Shown piece by piece: positions 43,756 through 51,308 of a DNA stretch of 64,000 bases (the stretch's first letter is position 1; every line of letters starts with the position of its first letter). Below the pieces are notes generated by a model. It was not told the DNA's origin. It searched no databases and worked only from the letters and a program-made list of their open reading frames with translations. Source of the DNA: Henriciella sp045287255 (GTDB taxonomy: Bacteria > Pseudomonadota > Alphaproteobacteria > Caulobacterales > Hyphomonadaceae); assembly GCF_045287255.1 (NCBI RefSeq), contig NZ_CP137142.1:2852001-2916000 (forward strand), written 5' to 3'. The position numbers were made by a program, and so were the translations under genes.

Positions 43756-44412
43756 CTATTCCGCTTTAAATCCAGCATCCTTGTGCGCCCCATCACAAAA
43801 CGGCTTGTTCGCAGACTGCCCACATCGGCAGAGATAGGCCTTGCGTCCCGTCCATGCCTTCCGGCCAGAACCCGCGCGCAAAGTGAAATTGCCGGACACT
43901 TCCAGAGGCCCATCCGGAATCCGTTTGATCGTCAATGGACCACCGGCCTCGATACTGTCCAAACCTGTTTCGCCAATCGCGCCAGCGTCCCTGAAACCTG
44001 CATCCTGATGTGAGTTGTCACAGAAAGGCTTATTCTTGGACGCTCCGCATCGGCACAGGGCGGCGCGGCGCGAAACACTGTGCATGTCCGGGGCAGCCCC
44101 ATCCAGGCTCAGGTCACCCGAAATGTAGAGCGGGCCATCATTGGCGACCAAAACTTCGTTTTCGGAGGGGGCATCTTCGGTGAGTAGCGCGCCATCGGCC
44201 GCCTTCAGAGATAAGGCGCCGGTTGGGCATCGCCCGATGACTTCTGCAGCGTCTGCCTGACTGGCGATATCTGGTGTGCACCACGGATCACGGCCACCCA
44301 TAAATAATTCCCCCTTGGCGCGCCCACATTCCCCAGCATGGATGCATAACCGACGATCCCAAGTTACAGTCTGTGTGTCACCTGTGTACTCAAAGATTGT
44401 AGTCTTGGGCAT
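43756..44412 (-). CDS. CDGSH iron-sulfur protein with divergent-ferredoxin domain
   Basis: A 218-residue protein. The N-terminal part (residues 15-75) looks like a Fer4_19 divergent ferredoxin with CIHAGECGRAKGELF and GRCPTGALSL. Two CDGSH-type 2Fe-2S motifs follow, CRCGASKNKPFCDNSH near residue 119 and CRCGQSANKPFCDGAH near residue 193. Bacterial proteins of this type may sense or transfer clusters. It lies 39 bases downstream of bacterioferritin on the same strand, suggesting joint control by iron or redox state. Confidence 0.9.
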   Translation of the reverse strand: MPKTTIFEYTGDTQTVTWDRRLCIHAGECGRAKGELFMGGRDPWCTPDIASQADAAEVIGRCPTGALSLKAADGALLTEDAPSENEVLVANDGPLYISGDLSLDGAAPDMHSVSRRAALCRCGASKNKPFCDNSHQDAGFRDAGAIGETGLDSIEAGGPLTIKRIPDGPLEVSGNFTLRAGSGRKAWTGRKAYLCRCGQSANKPFCDGAHKDAGFKAE

Positions 44413-44451
44413 CGCAATGCTCCTTGTTGAAAGTGGGCGCTCCTGAAAGGG

Positions 44452-44931
44452 TTAGTGGGCGTTCGGTGCCGACTGCAGCTGGATATAATTCTGAATGCCC
44501 GTGCGCTCGATCAGGTCGAACTGGGTCTCGATATAATCGAGATGCTCTTCCTCATTCTCGAGGATTTTGCCGAACAGGTCGCGGCTGACATAGTCGCGAA
44601 TGCTCTCACAATGCGCCATGGCATCGCGCAGTAGCGGGATGGCATCATTTTCCAGCGCCAGATCGCATTTCAGGATTTCTTCGACACTCTCACCAATTCG
44701 CAGTTTTCCAAGATCCTGCAGGTTTGGCAGGCCGCCAAGGAAGAGAATGCGCTCAATCAGCCAATCGGCATGATTCATTTCTTCGATGGATTCCTTGTAC
44801 TCATACTCAGCCAGAATGCTGATCCCCCAATCCTTCAGCATCCGCGAATGCAGAAAGTATTGATTGATCGCGGTCAGTTCATTCTTCAGCGCGAGGTTGA
44901 GAAATTCAATTGTTTTTGGATCGCCTTTCAT
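44452..44931 (-). CDS. bfr: Bacterioferritin
   Basis: A 159-residue ferritin-like four-helix protein that stores iron as a 24-mer with shared heme. The ferroxidase ligands are in place: Glu18, Glu51 with His54 in EEMNHADW, and the later ENEEEHLDYIETQ. Met52, the heme ligand that marks bacterioferritin, is present. The protein is full length. GGAG lies about 10 bases upstream of the ATG. Downstream, the CDGSH gene is probably co-transcribed. A clear Fur/Irr-type box was not recognised upstream. Confidence 0.95.
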   Translation of the reverse strand: MKGDPKTIEFLNLALKNELTAINQYFLHSRMLKDWGISILAEYEYKESIEEMNHADWLIERILFLGGLPNLQDLGKLRIGESVEEILKCDLALENDAIPLLRDAMAHCESIRDYVSRDLFGKILENEEEHLDYIETQFDLIERTGIQNYIQLQSAPNAH

Positions 44932-46021
44932 GGCCCTGTCTCCGTATAATTACTTACCTCACCTAAATAGGGCGCTAGCGCGTAAAATCAAGAAAAAATA
45001 CAATAAAAACAATTGACTATGATAGTGCGAAGCATTTGCAGCGCTATTGAGAGGCATTTGCTTTGCCTTGCCTCGCACAAACCCCTGCAGCCGAACCGCA
45101 TTAGCGGGTTTTTTTGTTTGGCCCTGCGCTGCAGCAGGGCAAGCAGGTCTCGTATCGGCGCTTTGCGCCTCACATAGACCAAGCTCAAGGCTGTTTTGTA
45201 TTCGGCACCTCCAGTTTCTATGGAGAGAGTGAGAGCCCTCAGCTTGGTTCATGCGCCGCAGGCGCGGAACCTGCTTCGTGCTGCTGGCCCGCAGGGCCTC
45301 AGGGCAGCACAAAACTCAAGACACACGCAATCCCGCCACAGGGCTTCCCCTTGGCGATATACAGGACCGAGGCGCGCTCAGGGTGAACGCGATTGACGGC
45401 TTGCCTCACGACAAGCGATAGCGCCCAGCCTGAGCGCGCCCGCAGAGGTGCGTTTTCGGTTGTTTCCCATGCGGCTTTCGCCGCCACAGGTCCGGGCTTT
45501 AGCGCTTTGTGGGGCTGAGATCGCTCACCCCCGCGCGCCATAACCACCCGACTGTTCCGCAAGACCGGGTACGGACCCGAAGCCAGCAGACACAGACCAC
45601 CGCTCTCGCCACTCATTCCCAGCCGCTCTAGAAAGGCCCTGTCACAGAGGGGAGATGGCAAGGATTATACGCGCAGGGATAAGGGGTGGGATAGATTGCT
45701 GAGCACAGCCCTCAACACGCTTTGCACGGCTTGACCGTGCAATCCATCTCCTCTGGGTTCGACCGGGATAAGGCGTGGCAATGGCCCCTTACCTTTAAAG
45801 AGGCAGCAGGAGATGGCTCCCACGGTCGCGCTGCGCACGCCATGGGAAGCGGAAAGAATGGGCGTTACGGTCTGAGCAAGCTCAGCTGGGAGGGAGGGAT
45901 TAAAGAGCAAAGGAGAGGCCGCCCTCTCAATACCCCCCCCACGGTCACGCTTAGCGTGCCGTGGAGAGCGAGAGTGTGGTTGCGGTTTATCGCAGAGCCA
46001 CCTTCTCCACTGTGGCCTGAC
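44932..46021. other. 1.1-kb stretch without a convincing gene, dense in stem-loops
   Basis: No reading frame here looks like a protein. Instead there are at least twelve perfect or nearly perfect stem-loops, some nested: GCCCTGC/GCAGGGC (45121-45140), GGCGC-TTT-GCGCC (45157-45169), CCAAGCT/AGCTTGG (45179-45247), GGTTC..GAACC around GCGCC-GCA-GGCGC (45246-45271), GTGCTGC..GCAGCAC around GGCCC-GCA-GGGCC (45278-45310), GGCGCGCTCAGG/CCTGAGCGCGCC (45371-45440), GCGGC-TTTC-GCCGC (45471-45484), CAGAG..GAGATGG/CCATCTC-CTCTG (45645-45755), TTGCACGG/CCGTGCAA (45722-45742), CTGAGC/GCTCAG (45872-45885), GAGAGG/CCTCTC (45913-45928) and CCACGG..CCGTGG (45939-45964). It may be a structured RNA or a cluster of palindromic repeats; strand unknown. 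Confidence 0.5.
45094..45116 (+). terminator. Possible terminator on the plus strand at the edge of the stem-loop region
   Basis: AACC-GC-ATTA-GC-G-GGTT forms a short stem with one bulged G and is followed by seven T (45109-45115). Just upstream, GTGCGA (45025-45030) pairs with TCGCAC (45073-45078), so a short RNA of about 90 bases could end here. Confidence 0.5.
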
Positions 46022-46861
46022 CTATTCGGGGAAGAACAAGTCCCCAAACGCTCGAAGGTCTCGTTTGACATTCAGGCATATGCGGCTGTCTGCGCACCGG
46101 GAAACCCCCAGTTCTGAGAGATAGGCTTCGCGTGTCGCGACAATATTGATCCCGAAGGCTTCGTCGGCATACCCTGATCCACAAACGGAGCGTCCTGTCT
46201 GCTCGGCCAGTTCAATGGCTTCACGGGCTTCAGGCATAAAGAGTGGGACCCGTTTGCCACCGGAATGAACACAACGCGCCATATAGCCCAGCCAGTCGCC
46301 ATGCTCGCGGGCGATTGCGCGATACTCTTCCAGGAAAGTCTCATCCGTCATGGTCAAGTCGCTTGTCTGCAAATAAAACACACGAGAAGAATCTGTCCCG
46401 GATGTTTTTTGGCTTGGTTTGGAGAGCAGTCTTTTCTGACCATTAAAGGCAGCATCATTCAGCGTGCTATTGGCATTGGCCGACCCGGCCTGAAACTCCG
46501 CCAGCCAGGTCTGAAGCGCTTCAGGGAACAAGGTGTTATAGGCTGCATCGCGTCCTGCAACGCCAACATAGGCTTCACGGGCACTGGTTGTGCTCGCAAT
46601 CGTGCTCATGATGTAGAAGCCAGCCAGGTTGGCTGCGAGGAAGCCCAGGAACAGGGATGTCGTGATCTTCCAGTGCAGGAAGATCATGGAGATAATTGAG
46701 CTGATTAGCAGGCCACCAATCAGATAAGAAAGCCATTGATAGTCTGTTCCAAACAGGCCGCGCATCGGGCCAAAAAAGAAACCGAGAACAACGATCAGAA
46801 AAGCCAGTCTGACAAGATTTGGAACAAAACCGTTGCCTAGAAGCGTGTTATGCGAACTCAT
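46022..46861 (-). CDS. Membrane protein of unknown function
   Basis: A 279-residue protein I do not recognise. Residues 10-95 contain three to four closely spaced hydrophobic segments (for example LVRLAFLIVVLGFFFGPM and LIGGLLISSIISMIF), with a charged hydrophilic C-terminal domain of about 170 residues. That domain has four cysteines, in YMARCVHSGGK, GRSVCGSGYAD, GVSRCADS and RICLNVKRD, which could form disulfides if exported. It stands alone: a 214-bp AT-rich region lies upstream and the stem-loop region lies directly downstream. The frame is long, hydrophobically patterned and has a plausible start, so I take it as real. Confidence 0.7.
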   Translation of the reverse strand: MSSHNTLLGNGFVPNLVRLAFLIVVLGFFFGPMRGLFGTDYQWLSYLIGGLLISSIISMIFLHWKITTSLFLGFLAANLAGFYIMSTIASTTSAREAYVGVAGRDAAYNTLFPEALQTWLAEFQAGSANANSTLNDAAFNGQKRLLSKPSQKTSGTDSSRVFYLQTSDLTMTDETFLEEYRAIAREHGDWLGYMARCVHSGGKRVPLFMPEAREAIELAEQTGRSVCGSGYADEAFGINIVATREAYLSELGVSRCADSRICLNVKRDLRAFGDLFFPE

Positions 46862-47075
46862 GGAAAGTGCCCCTGTTTATCTCTCATGATTATGTGGATT
46901 GAAGCTGAATGCCACATAAACAAAACAGGAGCGCGTGCAAGTTTTTGTGATTATTTGTAAGTATTAATCCGAAATATATTAAATTTTTATTTTATGATTA
47001 ATCCTTGCGCAATGTGCGTAACTAAAATCCTAAGATAATCTTGAATAATTTGTGCGGATTACAGGTTTTTTTTGA
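46862..47075. other. AT-rich intergenic region
   Basis: This 214-bp gap is far richer in A and T than its surroundings, especially 46910-47070. ATTAATCC occurs twice (about 46965 and 47000). It contains the promoter of the membrane-protein gene but no recognisable gene or terminator for aroA. Confidence 0.55.
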
Positions 47076-48395
47076 TTAGTCGCCGCGAATGTCTGCGCCT
47101 AGGGCCGCCATATGCGCCTTGAAGTCAGGATAGCTGGTGGCGATCATCGCAGCATCATCGATGCGAACAGGCTGCTGCGCAGCGGTGCCCATGATCAGGG
47201 CGCTCATGGCGATGCGGTGATCATGGTGGGTTTCAACCAGGCCGCCACCAGGGATCGCGCCATTACACCCCTGAACCAGAAAACCATCAGGGCGTTCCTC
47301 GATCTCAACGCCGTTGACGCGCAGCATGTTGACGACGGCGCTGATCCGGTCGCTTTCTTTAACACGCAGTTCTTCTGCGCCGCTGACCAGTGTTTCGCCG
47401 CTCGCATGGGCAGCGAGCACGGCGAGGATGGGAAACTCGTCAATCATGCTGGGGACGAGTTCTGTCGGCACGTTTATGCCTTTCAGGGCGGCACTTTCAA
47501 AGCTCATATCAATCAGGCGCTCACCAGCGGCATCGCCTTGCTCTTCTGCTCCAACTGGAGCGCCCATGAGGGCAGCGGCGCGGAAGAAGCCGTCTCTTGT
47601 CTCGTTTGACATGACCCCTTCGATCAGAACACCGCCACGGGGTGAGAGCATGGCCGCAGCAGCAAGGAAGGCAACTGATGAAGGGTCGCCCGGCACGCGC
47701 GTATCAATCGCGTGGAGGTGCTGGCCGCCTTGAATGGAAACGCGGGCACCAGCCCCCTTCTTCTCAACACCAACCTCAGCGCCAAAGCCGCGCAGCATCC
47801 GCTCGCTATGGTCGCGGGTGATCCGGCTTTCCTCGATAACTGTTTCACCCTGCGCGTTCAGGCCCGCCAGTAGTAGGCAGGATTTGACCTGCGCCGAAGC
47901 ATGGGGAGGGGTGTAAGTTATGGCAGAGAGGTCATCGCGGCCCTGCAGGGTCAGCGGCAGGGTCTTGCCTTCGCTTGCTTCATAGGTCGCGCCCATTTGC
48001 GCCAATGGATCAAGCACCCGGCCCATCGGGCGACCCGACAGGCTTTCATCGCCAATAAACCGCGCCTGGATCGGATACCCGGCAACAACGCCCATCATCA
48101 GACGTGAGCCTGTACCGGAATTGCCGAAATCGAGATCCTGGGATGGGGACCGCAAACCGGAAGCGCCAACGCCGCGGACTTGCCAATGGCCTTCGCCCAG
48201 GCGCTCTACCTGTGCGCCAAGGGCGGCCATCACTTTCCCTGTATTCAGGACGTCCTCGCCCTCCAGCAGGCCGGAAATCTCTGTCACACCCTCTGCCAGG
48301 CCGCCAAGGATCAGCGCGCGATGCGAGCAGGATTTGTCGGCCGGCGCGCGTAAAGTGCCAGTGATTGAGGAAACGGGGTGGGAGGTCCAAACCAA
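47076..48395 (-). CDS. aroA: 3-phosphoshikimate 1-carboxyvinyltransferase (EPSP synthase)
   Basis: AroA joins shikimate-3-phosphate and PEP in the chorismate pathway, upstream of pheA elsewhere in the window. The 439-residue protein has the PEP-site LRAPADKSCSHRALILGGLA, then LDFGNSGTGSRLMMGVVAG, and later RVKESDRISAV-like LRVKESDRI and HDHRIAMSA. The first codon is TTG at 48395 with AGGAG seven bases upstream; no suitable ATG is nearby. The GNSGTGSRL motif is closer to the class II (CP4-like) branch than to enteric AroA. Confidence 0.95.
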   Translation of the reverse strand: MVWTSHPVSSITGTLRAPADKSCSHRALILGGLAEGVTEISGLLEGEDVLNTGKVMAALGAQVERLGEGHWQVRGVGASGLRSPSQDLDFGNSGTGSRLMMGVVAGYPIQARFIGDESLSGRPMGRVLDPLAQMGATYEASEGKTLPLTLQGRDDLSAITYTPPHASAQVKSCLLLAGLNAQGETVIEESRITRDHSERMLRGFGAEVGVEKKGAGARVSIQGGQHLHAIDTRVPGDPSSVAFLAAAAMLSPRGGVLIEGVMSNETRDGFFRAAALMGAPVGAEEQGDAAGERLIDMSFESAALKGINVPTELVPSMIDEFPILAVLAAHASGETLVSGAEELRVKESDRISAVVNMLRVNGVEIEERPDGFLVQGCNGAIPGGGLVETHHDHRIAMSALIMGTAAQQPVRIDDAAMIATSYPDFKAHMAALGADIRGD

Positions 48396-48501
48396 GATGT
48401 GGCTCCTGACTGCACTAAATCATGGAAAAGCGCTTTGACAGGGCGTGACGTTTCTGGCAAGCGCGCGAACAATCAAAGATACAGATAGGGAAGCTCAAAG
48501 C

Positions 48502-49008
48502 ATGGCTGATCCGGAACTTGGCGCCAAACAGGTTTGCCCGAATTGTGAAGCAAAATTCTATGATCTGAATAAGCGCCCGGCCGTTTGTCCGAAGTGCGCG
48601 CACTCATTTGACCCGGCAGACGAAACTGTCGTGGCAACCAAAACCAAGGTTCGCGCTCAAGCTGCTGAGAAGGCCGTCCCAACCGATGAGGAAGAGGACG
48701 AAGACGAGGAAGACGCCAAAGCCGCAGTCGTTGATGACGAAGAGGATGATGGCGAAGAGACTGCCAGGGAGCTTGGCGGCGACGAAGATGAGGTTGCGCT
48801 CGAACTGTCTGACTCTGATGACGATGATGATGCCCCTGGCAAGGTCCCGGCGGGTTTCAACGAAGACGGCGTCGATGACGATGATGATGACGAGGATGAC
48901 ATCAATATCGATGACGAGTTCGACCTCGACGATGATATCGACATTGATGACGATGATAACGAACTCGGTGAGCCTGATGCCGATGATCTTGATGAAGATG
49001 AGAAATAG
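48502..49008 (+). CDS. TIGR02300-like acidic protein (FYDLN domain)
   Basis: A 168-residue protein. The N-terminal CPNCEAKFYDLNKRPAVCPKC is a two-CxxC probable zinc site with the FYDLN motif that defines the TIGR02300 family, found in alphaproteobacteria. The rest is extremely rich in Asp and Glu, with long runs of DDDDD. The function is unknown; the acidic tail could mimic nucleic acid or bind basic proteins. An in-frame ATG at 48445 would add 19 residues without family similarity, so 48502 is preferred. A terminator follows before the tRNA. Confidence 0.9.
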   Translation: MADPELGAKQVCPNCEAKFYDLNKRPAVCPKCAHSFDPADETVVATKTKVRAQAAEKAVPTDEEEDEDEEDAKAAVVDDEEDDGEETARELGGDEDEVALELSDSDDDDDAPGKVPAGFNEDGVDDDDDDEDDINIDDEFDLDDDIDIDDDDNELGEPDADDLDEDEK

Positions 49009-49021
49009 GGCTTGATTGATC

Positions 49022-49050
49022 GGGCGGGAAATTCTATCCCGCCCTTTCCC
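49022..49050 (+). terminator. Rho-independent terminator before tRNA-Ala
   Basis: GGGCGGGA pairs with TCCCGCCC over a short AATTCTA-type loop, followed by TTTCCC. It lies between the acidic-protein gene and the tRNA. Confidence 0.75.
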
Positions 49051-49058
49051 AGAATAAT

Positions 49059-49134
<76 letters not shown>

Positions 49135-49238
49135 AACTTCAATCAGTTGCCCTCAATGCTCATGAAATACTGGCAGGCATTGCTGACCCGCGGTTTGAGA
49201 ATACCTCTAAAGGGGAAACCGATCATGGGGCCTGTTTG

Positions 49239-49646
49239 ATGAGTCACAAAGCACTGACCAAGACTCTAAAAGATAACGCGTTGAAAATGACGGAAAAGTC
49301 ATTCTCTCCGTATTCAAACTTCCAGGTTGGGGCGTCTTTATGCTCTGACTCAGATCGCATCTTCAATGGCTGCAATGTTGAGAATCTGGCTTTCCCGGTT
49401 GGGACATGTGCGGAGGAGGCGGCAATTGCTGCAATGATTTCAGCTGGTGAGCACAAGATCAAAGAGATTGTTATTGTCGCCAGCAAGGACGGAAAAGAGG
49501 TGCCCTGTTCGCCATGCGGCGCCTGTCGGCAGCGTATCGCACAATTCAGTGACAAAGATACGCTGATCCGTTTTGTTGATGCCTCTGGAACAATGGTTGC
49601 CCAGACAATATCTGAGCTGCTGCCGCATAGCTTTTCATTTGAATGA
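49239..49646 (+). CDS. cdd: Cytidine deaminase
   Basis: A 135-residue zinc-dependent enzyme that deaminates cytidine and deoxycytidine for pyrimidine salvage. The active-site motifs are TCAEEAAIAAM (C-A-E with catalytic Glu) and PCSPCGACRQ (zinc cysteines), and the substrate-binding FSPYSNFQVGASL precedes them. The length fits the homotetrameric form. The start at 49239 is set by family similarity; the open frame extends upstream through the tRNA but is not coding there. No strong ribosome-binding site; GGGG lies about eight bases upstream. Confidence 0.92.
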   Translation: MSHKALTKTLKDNALKMTEKSFSPYSNFQVGASLCSDSDRIFNGCNVENLAFPVGTCAEEAAIAAMISAGEHKIKEIVIVASKDGKEVPCSPCGACRQRIAQFSDKDTLIRFVDASGTMVAQTISELLPHSFSFE

Positions 49647-49668
49647 TGAGAGTGGCTATCGCTGGCCT

Positions 49669-49893
49669 CTAGTCTTTTGCGGCGCCGATAATGGTATTGG
49701 CGATCAGGCCCCCGGCGATTGCGCCAACGGGTCCGCCGAGCGTGCCACCAACCGCGCTCCATGCGGCATTGACAGCCGTTTCCCCGGTCACCTTCACGGC
49801 CTTGCTGTTGCCCTCACTGCCCCAGTTTTCAGAATTGTCCGGTTCATTCCCGGCAGCCATTCTTCCAATATTATAGAACGTTCTTCCGCGCAT
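49669..49893 (-). CDS. Small glycine-zipper protein
   Basis: A 74-residue protein of unknown function. The C-terminal third, AVGGTLGGPVGAIAGGLIANTIIGAA, is a hydrophobic glycine-zipper segment that could insert into or associate with membranes. The N-terminal part is polar and rich in Asn, Ser and Glu. An ATG at 50013 would add 40 unremarkable residues; ATG 49893 has AGGGAG upstream at a normal distance and is preferred. It is convergent with cdd. Confidence 0.6.
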   Translation of the reverse strand: MRGRTFYNIGRMAAGNEPDNSENWGSEGNSKAVKVTGETAVNAAWSAVGGTLGGPVGAIAGGLIANTIIGAAKD

Positions 49894-50169
49894 GCGCTTC
49901 GTCTCCCTGTTCAATTGAGTGTGGCCCCAGCCGAATACAGTTAACCACTCAAAAGCGGCGGTTTTGAGGCCCTGCGATGAGCTGGAGCGCGCATGGTCAT
50001 TACTGGAAGCCATAATGCTCTAGCGGTGCTCCGGCGCGGTATCCTTAGGCTCAGGCTTGGCTGATGATGTCTGTCTGCCGGTCTTTTCTTATTGAGTCCG
50101 TTTTTTCCAATACGAACCCAGTCGCCCTCCGTTAGATGCTTTCAGACTTCAACAAAGGTGAAAGCAGAC

Positions 50170-51279
50170 ATGATGAAGAGAGTCCTGATTGGTTTGGCGT
50201 ATAGCTGTGCGATTGCGGGGTGTGCGACGGCGCAGGAAGAGATTCCGATGCAGGCAGAGCACTTCGACCTGTCTCAAGCAAAAGGTGCAGAGTTTAAGAC
50301 GGTTCGCGGGCGTGAGGCTTTATGCTTCGAGGGTGGTGTTGCTCTGGTAAAAGGCCGCGACCTGCCCAATGGCACGATTATGGTGGACGCTGAGAACACT
50401 TCAAAGCGCTACTTCGCGAATGTGATTTTCAGGGCTGAGGATGCAAAAACGCATGAGGCGGCCTATCTGCGGATGCATAAAAGCCGTCAGCTTGATGCCA
50501 TGCAGTATAATGTGCATTTGAATACGGAATCGAACTGGCAGCTTTTTGGTGATCATCAGAGACCAGCCGATTTTGGAGACGGTGACTGGGTCAGTCTGGA
50601 GGTTGCCTTTGCCGGTGATAAGGCGCGGTTTGCAGCGGAAAGTTCAGCCGGGTCATACGTGTTACCTGTCGGGGACCTGACCCTTGACGAGACGGGTACA
50701 GGGTTTGGTTTAAGGGCACTTTTCCCGGCCTGTTTTTCCAATTTTCGGATCAGTTCGGATACACCTGACCTGAGCGATGTGCCGACAAGTGTATATGAGA
50801 TCAGTGCCGGGACGATCATGGATTGGCAATTGTCGCCAGTCGCGGGGTTCGAAGGCTTTGCAGAGACGGCTCGTGTCGATGCAGAGTGGGAAACGGTTCA
50901 AAGCGAAGCGAATGGGACGCTTCTGATCTCAAGGTATCGTACCAAGCTTGGTGGTGGGAACTTTGAGGCCAATGCGCTTGATCTCGTTTATGCGGGCGCG
51001 CGCATTCATTCTGACCGTGCGCGCACTGTGGCGATGAATTTTGATGTTTCGGACATGGGGCGGCTCTACCTGAACGGGAAGCCACTGGTTGAGCTGAACA
51101 ATTCCTTCCGGGCCAAGGGTAATGCTTTGTTCCGGGGAGACTTTAATGTTTCGACTCAAACCGTGATGTTGGCGCTTCAGCCGGGCATGAACGAGTTGGT
51201 GTTTGCGGTGGCAGAGCGCGCGAATGGTTGGGGCCTTGCCGCAGAAATCACCGATATGACCGGCCTGGAATTCCGGTAA
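50170..51279 (+). CDS. Exported probable lipoprotein with beta-sandwich domains, function unknown
   Basis: A 369-residue exported protein. The N-terminus MMKRVLIGLAYSCAIAGC ends in a plausible lipobox (IAGC). The first half (residues 25-190) has the look of a concanavalin/LamG-like sandwich with FRAEDAKTHEAAYLRMHKSR; the second half resembles a galactose-binding jelly roll, with DMGRLYLNGKPLVELNN and LQPGMNELVFAVAERANGWGLAAEI. I do not recognise a defined family. A convergent AraC-type gene follows. AAAGG lies upstream of the tandem ATG codons at 50170 and 50173. Confidence 0.72.
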   Translation: MMKRVLIGLAYSCAIAGCATAQEEIPMQAEHFDLSQAKGAEFKTVRGREALCFEGGVALVKGRDLPNGTIMVDAENTSKRYFANVIFRAEDAKTHEAAYLRMHKSRQLDAMQYNVHLNTESNWQLFGDHQRPADFGDGDWVSLEVAFAGDKARFAAESSAGSYVLPVGDLTLDETGTGFGLRALFPACFSNFRISSDTPDLSDVPTSVYEISAGTIMDWQLSPVAGFEGFAETARVDAEWETVQSEANGTLLISRYRTKLGGGNFEANALDLVYAGARIHSDRARTVAMNFDVSDMGRLYLNGKPLVELNNSFRAKGNALFRGDFNVSTQTVMLALQPGMNELVFAVAERANGWGLAAEITDMTGLEFR

Positions 51280-51308
51280 TCAGGCTCGCAGCAGTGTGAG
51301 AAGACGGC

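Noticed and set aside
45744..45770. TGGGTTCGACC, a T-loop-like sequence suggesting tmRNA or tRNA
   Set aside because: The T-arm does not close properly, no acceptor stem or CCA is present, and no ANDN-type tag frame was found nearby.
44990..46021. RNase P or SRP RNA within the stem-loop region
   Set aside because: The conserved GAGGAAAGTCCGGGC-type and SRP core sequences are absent on both strands as far as I can read.
45299..46117. Open frames of 80-130 codons in the stem-loop region (for example 45299-45661 minus and 45722-46117 plus)
   Set aside because: They are Arg/Ser/Gly/Pro-rich with no recognisable motif and no good ribosome-binding site; hairpins better explain the sequence.
46960..46985. 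Possible CtrA box (TTAA-N7-TTAA) in the AT-rich gap
   Set aside because: The two TTAA half-sites are 11 bases apart rather than seven.
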